DNA from: Sphingobacteriales bacterium 44-15
GTDB taxonomy: Bacteria; Bacteroidota; Bacteroidia; Chitinophagales; Chitinophagaceae
Direction: 5' to 3'
DNA: 64,000 nt
Assembly: GCA_001899685.1 (NCBI GenBank)
Contig: MKWG01000037.1
Location: 345,651-409,650 of the forward strand
Made by a program: the position numbers and the translations under genes. This document shows, piece after piece, positions 52,975 through 61,481 of the stretch (the stretch's first letter is position 1; every line of letters begins with the position of its first letter). Below the pieces are notes generated by a model, which worked only from the letters and a program-made list of their open reading frames with translations, did no database searches and was not told the origin of the DNA.

Positions 52975-53090
52975 TGCTATGTCAAACGTGAGAGGCTGAA
53001 GCATTCACTATTCACCATTCACTATTGCCCTGCTCACCTTTATCGTCTCACTTTTCACGATAGACATAATTGGCTTGATTTAGCACTAGC
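52975..53090. repeat. third, diverged copy of the terminal-inverted-repeat family (copy C)
   Basis: It begins directly after the TAG stop of the HIT gene with TGCTATGTCAAACGTGAGAGG and ends with CACGATAGACATAA, a short insertion, and AGCACTAG. The outer words TAGTGCTA (52972-52979) and TAGCACTA are inverted repeats of each other. The interior (CACTATTCACCATTCACTATTGCC, CACCTTTATCGTCTCAC) is different from copies A and B but uses the same family words. Confidence 0.6.
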
Positions 53091-53103
53091 TGGCTTTACC
53101 GGC

Positions 53104-53685
53104 TTACTTCCGGAGGATGCGATCAGGATTTTGTGCCACGAAGCTTTCCCAGGAAGTTTTTTTCTTTCCCGGCAGCACGGTTGCCTGCTTATCACTTTTT
53201 AATGGAGAACTTAGCTGGAAATGGTGGCATACGGCCACGGCGAGGGCGTCGGAAGCATCATAATATTCTGGCTCTCCGGCTATGGCAGTTATCCGGCGCA
53301 GCATCTCCCAAACCTGCAGCTTATCTGCATTTCCATTGCCGGTAATAGATTGTTTTACTTTTCTCGGGGAATACTCCGTAACAGGAATGCCGCATTGCAT
53401 GGCTACCGCTATAGCCACGCCCTGGGCCCGGCCAAGCTTAAGCATACTTTGTACATTTTTCCCAAAAAAAGGTGCTTCAATGGCAAACTCATGGGGCTTG
53501 TATTTCGCGATCAGTGATTGTACCTGGCTGTGGATGATCATCAGTCTTTCATAATTATTCTTTTTGGAAGACAGCTTAACGATATCCATTTCCAATAATT
53601 CAATGCTTCTGCCGTTAACACAAATGATACCGTACCCCATTACCAGTGTTCCGGGGTCAATGCCTAAAATGATCTGACCTGTTTG
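53104..53685 (-). CDS. ruvC: crossover junction endodeoxyribonuclease RuvC
   Basis: Holliday-junction resolvase of 193 residues. It opens with QIILGIDPGTLVMGYGII containing the first catalytic aspartate. Further catalytic positions are in FAIEAPFFGKNVQS and EYYDASDALAVAVCHH. The RAQGVAIAVAMQCGIPVTEY and YSPRKVKQSITGNGNADKLQ segments are conserved. The frame extends to 53733, but that region holds the -7 element TACTTTTG (53722-53729), and no ATG occurs between it and the conserved start. A TTG at 53685 is therefore the likely initiation codon. Confidence 0.9.
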   Translation of the reverse strand, partial: QTGQIILGIDPGTLVMGYGIICVNGRSIELLEMDIVKLSSKKNNYERLMIIHSQVQSLIAKYKPHEFAIEAPFFGKNVQSMLKLGRAQGVAIAVAMQCGIPVTEYSPRKVKQSITGNGNADKLQVWEMLRRITAIAGEPEYYDASDALAVAVCHHFQLSSPLKSDKQATVLPGKKKTSWESFVAQNPDRILRK

Positions 53686-53721
53686 CAATGCGAAACTTAT
53701 TTTTGAGATGAAGCTACCTGG

Positions 53722-53729
53722 CAAAAGTA
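53722..53729 (-). promoter_or_regulatory. -7 promoter element of ruvC
   Basis: On the minus strand this reads TACTTTTG. It implies a transcription start near 53716, excluding translation starts upstream of that. Confidence 0.55.
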
Positions 53730-53984
53730 TCAAAATTTTACTGAGCTTTTGTTCATCAGGATGTAAGGCTAAGCAGCATGTTACAATTTTGTTAAGAGTG
53801 CCGGATTTTCAAGGTAACAGATGTCTGCGCTTCGTCTATGCATATATATTGCTGTTGCTACAGGGACGACTGCTGATACCATATCGCTGTATGTACTGGT
53901 CAATAAACATTTTATATCTTATATTAGCACTGGTACCTGTAACTGCATTGCCCAGAGCCAGGTTAAAAAAAATAATACGAAGAG

Positions 53985-54779
53985 ATGAAGCTAAAATTAT
54001 TCATATCGTTGGCATTGGTAATGACGAGCATCCGCCTGAATGCGGATAGCGACTTCTGCGGGATAACAAATGCCTGCTTTTCTTCAGGGGAAAGAATTAT
54101 ACTGAAAGTATATTATAACGTTGTAGGATTATATGTTGACGCGGGCACCGCTATTTTCAGCGCCCAGGTAGAAAGCTATAATGGCAAACCTGTATACCAC
54201 GCAGTTGGCGAAGGCTATTCAAATTCGTCTTATGACTGGATCTTCAAGGTAAGGGACCGGTATGAAACCTATATGGATACTACCAATCTTAAGCCTTACC
54301 GGTTTATCAGGAATATAGATGAGGGAGGATATAAAAAATATGAAAATGCGAGCTTTAACCATGAAGCTAAAAGCGTGGTCACTACCGCAGGCGTATACAA
54401 AACTCCTGATTGTATACACGATGTCATAAGTGCTGTATATTATGCGAGAAACATCAATTTTGATAATTATAAAGTAGGCGACAAAATTTATCTCAGTCTT
54501 TTCCTTGATAATGAAGTGCATGATATCTACATCCGGTATATGGGAAAAGAAACCATAAAAACACGCTATGGCAAGTTCCGCACTATAAAATTCAAGCCGC
54601 TGCTTATTAAGGGCTCTATGTTTGAGGGAGGGGAAAAAATGACCGTATGGGTGAGCGATGACGCCAACCATCTTCCGCTCCGTATTGAGAGCCCGATAGT
54701 GGTGGGCAACGTAAAGGTAGATATGATGGGCTACCGGAATCTCCGTTATCCGCTCAGCTCAATGATAAAATTCAGGTAG
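53985..54779 (+). CDS. DUF3108 domain-containing secreted protein
   Basis: A 264-residue exported protein with signal peptide (MKLKLFISLALVMTSIRLNA). The DUF3108 region shows ERIILKVYYNVVGLYVDAGT, VRDRYETYMDTTNLKPYRFI, then KVGDKIYLSLFLDNEVHDIY, RTIKFKPLLIKGSMFEGGEK and LPLRIESPIVVGNVKVDMMG. The family is common in Gram-negative bacteria and has no established biochemical role. It is followed by a convergent ABC permease gene. The 251-bp gap before it shows no gene. Confidence 0.88.
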   Translation: MKLKLFISLALVMTSIRLNADSDFCGITNACFSSGERIILKVYYNVVGLYVDAGTAIFSAQVESYNGKPVYHAVGEGYSNSSYDWIFKVRDRYETYMDTTNLKPYRFIRNIDEGGYKKYENASFNHEAKSVVTTAGVYKTPDCIHDVISAVYYARNINFDNYKVGDKIYLSLFLDNEVHDIYIRYMGKETIKTRYGKFRTIKFKPLLIKGSMFEGGEKMTVWVSDDANHLPLRIESPIVVGNVKVDMMGYRNLRYPLSSMIKFR

Positions 54780-54796
54780 AAGTTTTGCAGGACTGA

Positions 54797-56071
54797 CTAT
54801 TCGTAGCGCAACGCAACAATAGGATCTAATTTGGAAGCCTTCCATGCAGGGTAAATGCCGGCAGCAAGCCCTACGGCGGAGCAGATCACAATAGCGATAA
54901 GGATCAGGGCCCAGGGTATGAAAAAAGGCACTTTCATGAGAGAGCCTATAATATTACCTACTGCTATTCCCAGCACTATACCGATGGCAGCGCCTGTCAG
55001 GCTGATAAGAACAGATTCAAATAAAAATTGCTGGCGTATATTTTTTTTCTTGCCGCCGAGCGCTTTCACCAGCCCTACTTCCTTGGTGCGTTCCGCTACC
55101 GCCACCAGCATAATATTCATAAGCCCTATGGCTGCGCCGGCAAGCGTAATAAAGCCAATACCACCCGCTGCCATAGAAATATCACTTAACAGGCTGATAA
55201 ATTTTTCAGCAATAACATCGCTTTTATCTATGTAGAAATTATTCTGCTCGGTTACATTCAGTTTTCTGACATTCCTGAATACGCCTTCTGCCTCACCAAT
55301 GGCCTGCTCAAGCTGGTTTACATTATTCACCTGTATACCTATATAAAAGGAGGAACCATTTACATCAAACAGGCGTCTCAATGTATTGTAGGTGGTAAAT
55401 ACGGCATTATCGGCCTGCATAAAGGAACTGCTGCCACGGCTTTTCAAAACACCGATGATCCTGAATTTATTTGACCCGACCCGGATAACATTGTCTATAG
55501 CCCTTTCTACATGATCTCCCCAGAAAATTTTTGCCACATCATATCCCAGCACACATACATTTCGCGCCGATTCCACATCAAGGTTATTGAGGTCCCGGCC
55601 ATACAGTATTTCATAGCCGTTAAGGGAAAGGTAATTTTCATCACCTCCCGATACTCTTACATTAGGATTAGTTTTTTTATCCTTAAAAAAAACTACCTGG
55701 CTTCCCACACCGCCCAGCCCTATGCTTACTTTGGCAGGATAATGATATCTTTCTTTAAATGCCTCTGCCTGTTCAAGGGTGATCGGGCGTCCTTCATTTG
55801 ATTTCCTGACCTTCCTGCTGCTGTTGGCGCTTGTTTTGGTAACGCTGCTGCCCCCGAGGCGGATCTGTATTTCCCGGAAGCGGATGCTGAAAGAGTTTGC
55901 ACCCATCATGGCAAAGCTTTCCTTAAGGCTGGCATTCATCGCCTGTATAGCAGTAATAATACCTACCAGCGCCATAATACCGAATGCCATAATGGCAACG
56001 GTAATCCCTGTTCTAAGCCTGTTTCCTTTTACTGTTTTATAGGCCAGTGCAATGGTATCGGCAAAAGTCAT
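54797..56071 (-). CDS. ABC transporter permease (MacB/FtsX type)
   Basis: Inner-membrane permease of 424 residues. An N-terminal membrane helix ([20 protein letters not shown]) precedes a large MacB_PCD periplasmic domain, and three C-terminal helices carry the FtsX pattern ([20 protein letters not shown], then [20 protein letters not shown], and [20 protein letters not shown]). No ATPase or membrane-fusion gene is adjacent, so it is an orphan subunit whose partners are elsewhere. The start at 56071 is preferred; the frame reaches 56113. Confidence 0.92.
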   Translation of the reverse strand: MTFADTIALAYKTVKGNRLRTGITVAIMAFGIMALVGIITAIQAMNASLKESFAMMGANSFSIRFREIQIRLGGSSVTKTSANSSRKVRKSNEGRPITLEQAEAFKERYHYPAKVSIGLGGVGSQVVFFKDKKTNPNVRVSGGDENYLSLNGYEILYGRDLNNLDVESARNVCVLGYDVAKIFWGDHVERAIDNVIRVGSNKFRIIGVLKSRGSSSFMQADNAVFTTYNTLRRLFDVNGSSFYIGIQVNNVNQLEQAIGEAEGVFRNVRKLNVTEQNNFYIDKSDVIAEKFISLLSDISMAAGGIGFITLAGAAIGLMNIMLVAVAERTKEVGLVKALGGKKKNIRQQFLFESVLISLTGAAIGIVLGIAVGNIIGSLMKVPFFIPWALILIAIVICSAVGLAAGIYPAWKASKLDPIVALRYE

Positions 56072-56305
56072 AAAGAAGAAATGAAAGATAAAATTAAGGA
56101 TTGGAGCCGGCATTTACAAACAGGCGGGCGCATTCCGGTTTTTCGCTTCAAAAACAAGAATACAATAACAGACTACTTGCGGGATGGTGAAAAGATTTTG
56201 ATGCTATTGTCAGCATGAATGTATGATGCAGATTATAGTGTTAAGTCTAGTAAATTATGTCTGTGGATTATTGTGAAAAGTGAAAAGATAAAGGTGAAAA
56301 ATATT

Positions 56306-58084
56306 TTATAATTCTTTATCCATTGGCACCAACACTATTTTCCGCAAATCCAGCAGTGCTTTTTGGCGATCAAAATTTTTACCGGGCTTAAATATGATCC
56401 TTTGGTTGCCTGCATTTAGTTTCAATGTTCCTATTGGAGCAGAAGTAAAAGTTTCCCAGGAGCCGCTTTTTCCCACATTACCTGTTATTGTACCTGCACT
56501 GCTCTCAAGCATAAAAGGTTGCCCTGAATGGTCATCAGCAACAGACCATTCGATGATAACGAGGTATTCCTTATTTTCTTTTGGATTAATCTCCCACTCC
56601 ACCTTATCCTTATGCGTGAACCATCCGAATGCCTTCCACTCCGGCATATATTTAATATCCGGTCCTGTGGCTTTTCCTTTTTCTGCAGATAACACAAGCA
56701 CTCCTGCTTCGTCCGGTTCAACAAGTGAAGGCCGGTTTACCGGCAGGCGTTCAGCCGATATTTTACTTTTCATATCTCCCTGCAGATAATTTAACACAAC
56801 ATCCTTTACATCTTTTTCCACATCAGGGGTATATGGGCAAACGGTCTCCACTTCGTAACCGCCATGCTTAAACTCACTGGCTGATGGTAAATATCCAAGC
56901 CAGCCGTTCGTGTAGCCATAATAGAAAGTATAAGCGTAAGGAGACCGGTCGCGTACCCCGTTGGATATCTCGCAGAATAATTCCACCGGCAGGCTCCATA
57001 CAGCAATATCATCATTGATCTTCAGGAACCTGGCAGGCAGTTTTATTAAATGCTTACCGTTGCCAAGGTCGCGGGTATAATTTCCCATATCCGATGGCCA
57101 TCCTAAACTGTCTTTTCTTGGTGTTTCGATGATCGTTTTACCGGCAAATAACCGCACCTTGTCTGTGGTGGCGGTTATCTGCCTGTTAGCGTCCAGAATC
57201 TTATCACCCAGCAATACCCTGAACTGGGACAGATGCGCCGAAGACGGGTTGGGATAAGTGCTGTATATCGGGGCAAGGTTTCCTGCAGCCCCGTTTATAA
57301 AAAGCATCGGTGCTCCGGTTTTTTCTTCTACATATTCCGATACGATCCCCGGCACGTCGGCGCTGATCTGAAGATTGGCGGCGTTTAATGCTGTGCCGTG
57401 AACTGCGTAATTGGAAAGTAATACGAGCGGCGTTCCGTCCTCCTTATCTATCCTGATAAGACCAATCCTCCTGTCCACAGGCCCATCGGGATCCATACCA
57501 AGGGACGCTTTACCATTCACATCAATTCCCCGCCTGTTGATATTGGCGTTGGAATGCCCCCATCCTGCGCCCAGCCTTGCCTTTACCAGGTTCTTCCGGG
57601 CCTGCTCCACTCCTTCCACCAGGCGCTGCTCTACAAAAGAAGTATAGACCGTATCTACCGGGTGCTTGTACCTGTCACCCATGAACACTTCCGGTAAACC
57701 GGGCACGCCTACTTCAGGTGCAGAATGGGTATGCGTCAGCGACCACCAGAAATTTTCGGGAGCAATGCCAAACCTGTGCAGCAGCAGTGATGCCACATGG
57801 TCATACTCTGAAGGAGAGATCACGCAGATATCAGATGATACAAGCACAAACTGGGTGATACCGTCATCCAGCACCACAATGCGGTGATAGATATGATCGT
57901 GCACGCCTTTGGACTGGCGGGCATTATACCCCAGCAGCATCTTGGGCTGATCAGGTGTAATATCCGTTTTGACAACGGCGGCGCGAAAAATACCGGCATT
58001 ATTTGCAGCAGGATCTCCCGGAGATTTTGCAAAGCCTGCCTGTGTTATGAGGCAATGAGTAATAAGCATTACAATCCTATACAT
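56306..58084 (-). CDS. secreted ceramidase-like protein (neutral/alkaline ceramidase N-terminal domain), longer paralogue
   Basis: Secreted protein of about 592 residues with signal MYRIVMLITHCLITQAGFAK. The neutral-ceramidase-type zinc-domain signatures are present: TDITPDQPKMLLGYNARQS, WWSLTHTHSAPEVG, NYAVHGTALN, and FINGAAGNLAPIYS. In true neutral ceramidases the last motif is GDVSP with the catalytic serine; here it is GNLAP, with Ala at residue 271, so the known mechanism is not available. Residues about 465-592 add an extra beta-rich domain (EWSVADDHSGQPFMLESSAG, LNAGNQRIIFKPG) that resembles a carbohydrate-binding module. Substrate unknown. The start at 58084 gives the signal peptide; the frame reaches 58129. 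Confidence 0.85.
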   Translation of the reverse strand: MYRIVMLITHCLITQAGFAKSPGDPAANNAGIFRAAVVKTDITPDQPKMLLGYNARQSKGVHDHIYHRIVVLDDGITQFVLVSSDICVISPSEYDHVASLLLHRFGIAPENFWWSLTHTHSAPEVGVPGLPEVFMGDRYKHPVDTVYTSFVEQRLVEGVEQARKNLVKARLGAGWGHSNANINRRGIDVNGKASLGMDPDGPVDRRIGLIRIDKEDGTPLVLLSNYAVHGTALNAANLQISADVPGIVSEYVEEKTGAPMLFINGAAGNLAPIYSTYPNPSSAHLSQFRVLLGDKILDANRQITATTDKVRLFAGKTIIETPRKDSLGWPSDMGNYTRDLGNGKHLIKLPARFLKINDDIAVWSLPVELFCEISNGVRDRSPYAYTFYYGYTNGWLGYLPSASEFKHGGYEVETVCPYTPDVEKDVKDVVLNYLQGDMKSKISAERLPVNRPSLVEPDEAGVLVLSAEKGKATGPDIKYMPEWKAFGWFTHKDKVEWEINPKENKEYLVIIEWSVADDHSGQPFMLESSAGTITGNVGKSGSWETFTSAPIGTLKLNAGNQRIIFKPGKNFDRQKALLDLRKIVLVPMDKEL

Positions 58085-58154
58085 AATATGAGAACGCTTA
58101 TATTGGAATATTGCCATGTGTAATTTCATGTATACTGTTTTAATAGATTTAAAG

Positions 58155-58302
58155 AAGTGAATGGTGAATGGTTAATAGGCAATCGTGCATTCACCGTTCA
58201 CCATTGCCCATTCACTCTTTGTATATGTTTAACGTTTATCGTTTGTCGTTTCACTTTTCTCGTCTTCACCTCTTCACCATTCACTATTGCCCATTCACCC
58301 TC
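58155..58302. repeat. dispersed intergenic repeat cluster
   Basis: GTGAATGGTGAATGGTTAATAGGC, then GCATTCACCGTTCACCATTGCCCATTCAC, then CGTTTATCGTTTGTCGTTTCAC and CACCATTCACTATTGCCCATTCACC. Direct and inverted repeats of the same words are found elsewhere in the window. Probably several adjacent degenerate copies. Confidence 0.55.
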
Positions 58303-61300
58303 CTAATTCTGCCGCAAGAAAGCGACAAGATCCGCCATTTGCTCCTTGCTGATATTTTTTTCCAACCCTACGGGCATGGCGGAAATACTAAGTGATTTCA
58401 ACGATTTAATATCCTGCCGGCTGATCGTCTTTTCAAAGTTGCCCATGTTTTTGATGGTGATCGCCGAGGCGGTTTCACCGGCAATGATCCCCTGCAGCGA
58501 TTCGCCGTTGTTTAATATGATCTCCCAAAGGTCATACCCCGCCATGATGGAAAGATTGGGATCGAGAATGTTGGCCAGGATATCTTCCTTTTTCCAGTTA
58601 TGAATAGTACCAAGGTCGGGGCCGAAGGCAACGCCATACTGACCTTTTACCTGGTGGCATACCGCACAGTTCTGCATATATACCGTTTTGCCTTTTTCCG
58701 CATCTGCCTGCTGTTCAAGGGCTGCCTGGTAAGCTTTGGCTATTCTTTTGGCTTCTTCCGCATTTTTGGAGAATACAGCCCTGGCACGATCGCGGAGCTT
58801 ATCATCGCCCACCTGCATCAGGGCAATGCCGGTCCAGAAGCTTACACTATTCGTAGGGATCTTATTTTGTTCCATCGCGGTGATCAATACCCTCATCCTG
58901 GCAGTATCGCTCATGAATACACGAACTGCTGCGTCTCTTATTTCTTTGGTAAACCCGGGCCAATGTTCCACTATGTATTCGCTTACAGCAGTAGAGGGGA
59001 TCAGGCTCAGCACCCTGAGCGCTGCCAATTTTACAACCGGTTGTTCCTGTGGGGTAAGTAATCCCTGGAGCATGGATTGATATTCGGGCGGGTTACCAAA
59101 TGCAAGGAAGTCTATGGCATCAGCTCTTTTCACATCTGAAACGGTGGTGTCCTGCGCAACAGCTACAGCCTTTGTAACTGCCGGTAAGCGTAATGCATCA
59201 TCTGCAATTTTCGAGGCCCGCAAAAATTGTAATACCGATTTCCGCAACCCGTCTGAAGGGGTGTCGAAAAAAGTTGTAAGCAGCAACTGCTGATCGGTCT
59301 GGCTGACGGCTAACTTATCTTTACGGTTGCGCAGTCCCTGTGCCAGTCCTTTAAGCATGGCTGTGTGCGACTGCCGTTCACCTGCTGACCGCGGCACAAT
59401 AGCGCTTTGAATACGCTGATGAACGGCGGGCTCATCTGAGGTCGCCGCGATCATTCCTGCAAGCCGTTCTACCATTGAACCGTATGCCGGCGCATCGGCT
59501 TTGTATTTTGCCAGCACCAGGTTAAGCAGCGTACCCGCATCCAGCGGGGAAGCTGAAAGAGCGGCAACCTGGAACCACTTGTTTTCCATATTGTCAAACA
59601 GCAGGCGGTTACGTACCTCAGACGCCCCGGCTGAACTTACAGATCCCAGTGTGAGCAGGAGTTGAAAACGCACTTTTATATCTTTATCATATTGTAAATC
59701 CATCAGGGCGTTACCCAATGCAGGATCATCTTTCAAATGCAGCTCAACCAGTTTAACAGCATTCTCTCTTATCCCTGCAACACTGTCTTTTAACGCGTTT
59801 TTGATAAGCGGGGATTGAAGCGCATTCATCCCTTCCAGTGTCCACAAAGCATGCAGCCTGCCCATAACATTGCTGCCGGAAGCCATCTTCTCCAATGCCG
59901 GCACTGCATTTTTATCCGCCCTGTCCACCAATAACCTTTGGGCATTAATGCGCCACCAGCCGTTGTTGTTGGATAATTCTGCTACCAGGTCATCGCTGGA
60001 AGCATCGCCAAGTTGTAAGCCCTTCATCCAGTCGGCTTTTTTTCCATTCACAGGGGTGATACGGAATATTCTTCCTTTATCAATACCGTCATATAAATTA
60101 CCTGCTTTAATGGCTTCTTCCGACATCCATTCCGGCGATTCAATGACCCTGCGGTAATAATCCAGGATATACAAAGCACCGTCGGGGCCAACATACATAT
60201 TTACCGGGCGCGACCAGGCATCGGTGGAACTAAAAAATTCTTTATTGGGAAATACACGGCCCGCAGCATAGCTCACACCACTGTCTCTGAGCATATCCAC
60301 ATGCACCAGGTTGCTTACCGGCTCTGCGATGAAGGTGGCATTGCTGTAAGGAGCAGGAAAGGCATCGCCGAGATATGCAGTAAGCCCACTCCCCGAGGTC
60401 ATTGTACCAACATCTGTAAATATCTGCCGGTCAGGATTAGCAGTGGTGGGGAAAAGTTCGGGGGCATCCAAATGGTCAGACATGGGCTGTACAGGATCTG
60501 TGGGAGGAAGCTGCGGATTACGGGTCAGGTAACGATCCGCAATGATCTCCTGGTAGCCCTGGTTGGAATTGTTGCAGCCAAACCAGTGCCCCCATTTATC
60601 AAAAGTGTGACCAAACTGGCAACGGCTTGCAAGCTCTTCCAGCGCAAGCTGGTCGGGGCGAAAACGTACGGAACGACCGCTTGCATTCTGAGGCAGCCGC
60701 ACCCCATCCGGCGTTGAAGGATAGTAGATCCCGGTGCCTTCATCTCCAAACTCCTTCACATAGTCCCTTGACTTTACAACACCTTCATGCGCTGCATATA
60801 TCCAGTTATCCAATCCATATACCGGGTTGTTTAAGTTATGCTGGGGGTTGGTCAATGCAAAGCCTGTCAGCACAGTGTCCATGATATCGGCTTTACCATC
60901 GCCATCAGAATCTTCCAGGTAATAAATATTGGGTGAGTCTGTTACCAGTAATCCTTTCTTCCACCGGAGTATGCCCGTAGGCAGCACCAGTCCCTCCTTA
61001 AAAACAGTTCGCTTATCCATAATACCATCTCCGTTGGTATCGGACAGCAATACAATATTGCCGCTGCCGCTTTTATCCAGCGGGTAGCCGTGCATTTCAA
61101 CTACATACATCCTGCCATATTCGTCTATCTCCATATCTACGGGAGAAGTGATCTGGGGCTCCGAAGCGATCATTTCTATTTTAAACCCGTCTGCCACCTG
61201 TAAGGTTGCCAATGCATCCTTAGCTGCAATACCACCACCGGATAAGCCGGGTGATGATTTTTTCTGATCACAGCTCATCCCGGTCAAAAGCAGGACAGCA

Positions 61301-61341
61301 ATAATATAGCATGTGTACGGTTTGAATAAATGAAGCTTCAT
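58303..61341 (-). CDS. membrane-anchored PVC-type haem-binding protein with propeller and HEAT repeats
   Basis: Lipoprotein of 1012 residues (lipobox LLTGMSC). The first 400 residues are a sugar-dehydrogenase-like propeller (SPVDMEIDEYGRMYVVEMHG, LVLPTGILRWKKGLLVTDSP, YVGPDGALYILDYYRRVIES). The next 450 residues are HEAT-like helical repeats. The C-terminal c-type cytochrome motif C892-A-V-C895-H896 is followed by GVAFGPDLGTIHNWKKEDIL, the TIGR02603-type haem-binding domain. Such proteins are presumed periplasmic or outer-surface dehydrogenases that pass electrons through the haem. It sits between two ceramidase-like genes, all on one strand. Confidence 0.9.
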   Translation of the reverse strand: MKLHLFKPYTCYIIAVLLLTGMSCDQKKSSPGLSGGGIAAKDALATLQVADGFKIEMIASEPQITSPVDMEIDEYGRMYVVEMHGYPLDKSGSGNIVLLSDTNGDGIMDKRTVFKEGLVLPTGILRWKKGLLVTDSPNIYYLEDSDGDGKADIMDTVLTGFALTNPQHNLNNPVYGLDNWIYAAHEGVVKSRDYVKEFGDEGTGIYYPSTPDGVRLPQNASGRSVRFRPDQLALEELASRCQFGHTFDKWGHWFGCNNSNQGYQEIIADRYLTRNPQLPPTDPVQPMSDHLDAPELFPTTANPDRQIFTDVGTMTSGSGLTAYLGDAFPAPYSNATFIAEPVSNLVHVDMLRDSGVSYAAGRVFPNKEFFSSTDAWSRPVNMYVGPDGALYILDYYRRVIESPEWMSEEAIKAGNLYDGIDKGRIFRITPVNGKKADWMKGLQLGDASSDDLVAELSNNNGWWRINAQRLLVDRADKNAVPALEKMASGSNVMGRLHALWTLEGMNALQSPLIKNALKDSVAGIRENAVKLVELHLKDDPALGNALMDLQYDKDIKVRFQLLLTLGSVSSAGASEVRNRLLFDNMENKWFQVAALSASPLDAGTLLNLVLAKYKADAPAYGSMVERLAGMIAATSDEPAVHQRIQSAIVPRSAGERQSHTAMLKGLAQGLRNRKDKLAVSQTDQQLLLTTFFDTPSDGLRKSVLQFLRASKIADDALRLPAVTKAVAVAQDTTVSDVKRADAIDFLAFGNPPEYQSMLQGLLTPQEQPVVKLAALRVLSLIPSTAVSEYIVEHWPGFTKEIRDAAVRVFMSDTARMRVLITAMEQNKIPTNSVSFWTGIALMQVGDDKLRDRARAVFSKNAEEAKRIAKAYQAALEQQADAEKGKTVYMQNCAVCHQVKGQYGVAFGPDLGTIHNWKKEDILANILDPNLSIMAGYDLWEIILNNGESLQGIIAGETASAITIKNMGNFEKTISRQDIKSLKSLSISAMPVGLEKNISKEQMADLVAFLRQN

Positions 61342-61401
61342 ATAAATTTCAAAAATTAATTTGTGTTTTTATACGTCAAATTTTTCTACATGGAAGTTTC
61401 T

Positions 61402-61465
61402 CGCAGCGAACGCAACGGAGCAACGACACTTTCTCTGCGACCGCCGCCCCTTTGCGTTCGCTGCG
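61402..61465. repeat. perfect 14-bp inverted repeat between genes
   Basis: CGCAGCGAACGCAA and TTGCGTTCGCTGCG are exact reverse complements, extended by four more pairs after one mismatch. The loop is 36 bases. It lies between the stop of the shorter ceramidase-like gene and the start of the haem-protein gene, and resembles REP-like palindromes. It may also act in termination or mRNA stability. Confidence 0.55.
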
Positions 61466-61481
61466 TGAAAGAAATATCCCG

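Noticed and set aside
53708..54049. Plus-strand frame of 113 codons before the DUF3108 gene
   Set aside because: It overlaps the ruvC promoter and the DUF3108 signal peptide, has no recognisable motif, and its composition is that of random translation.
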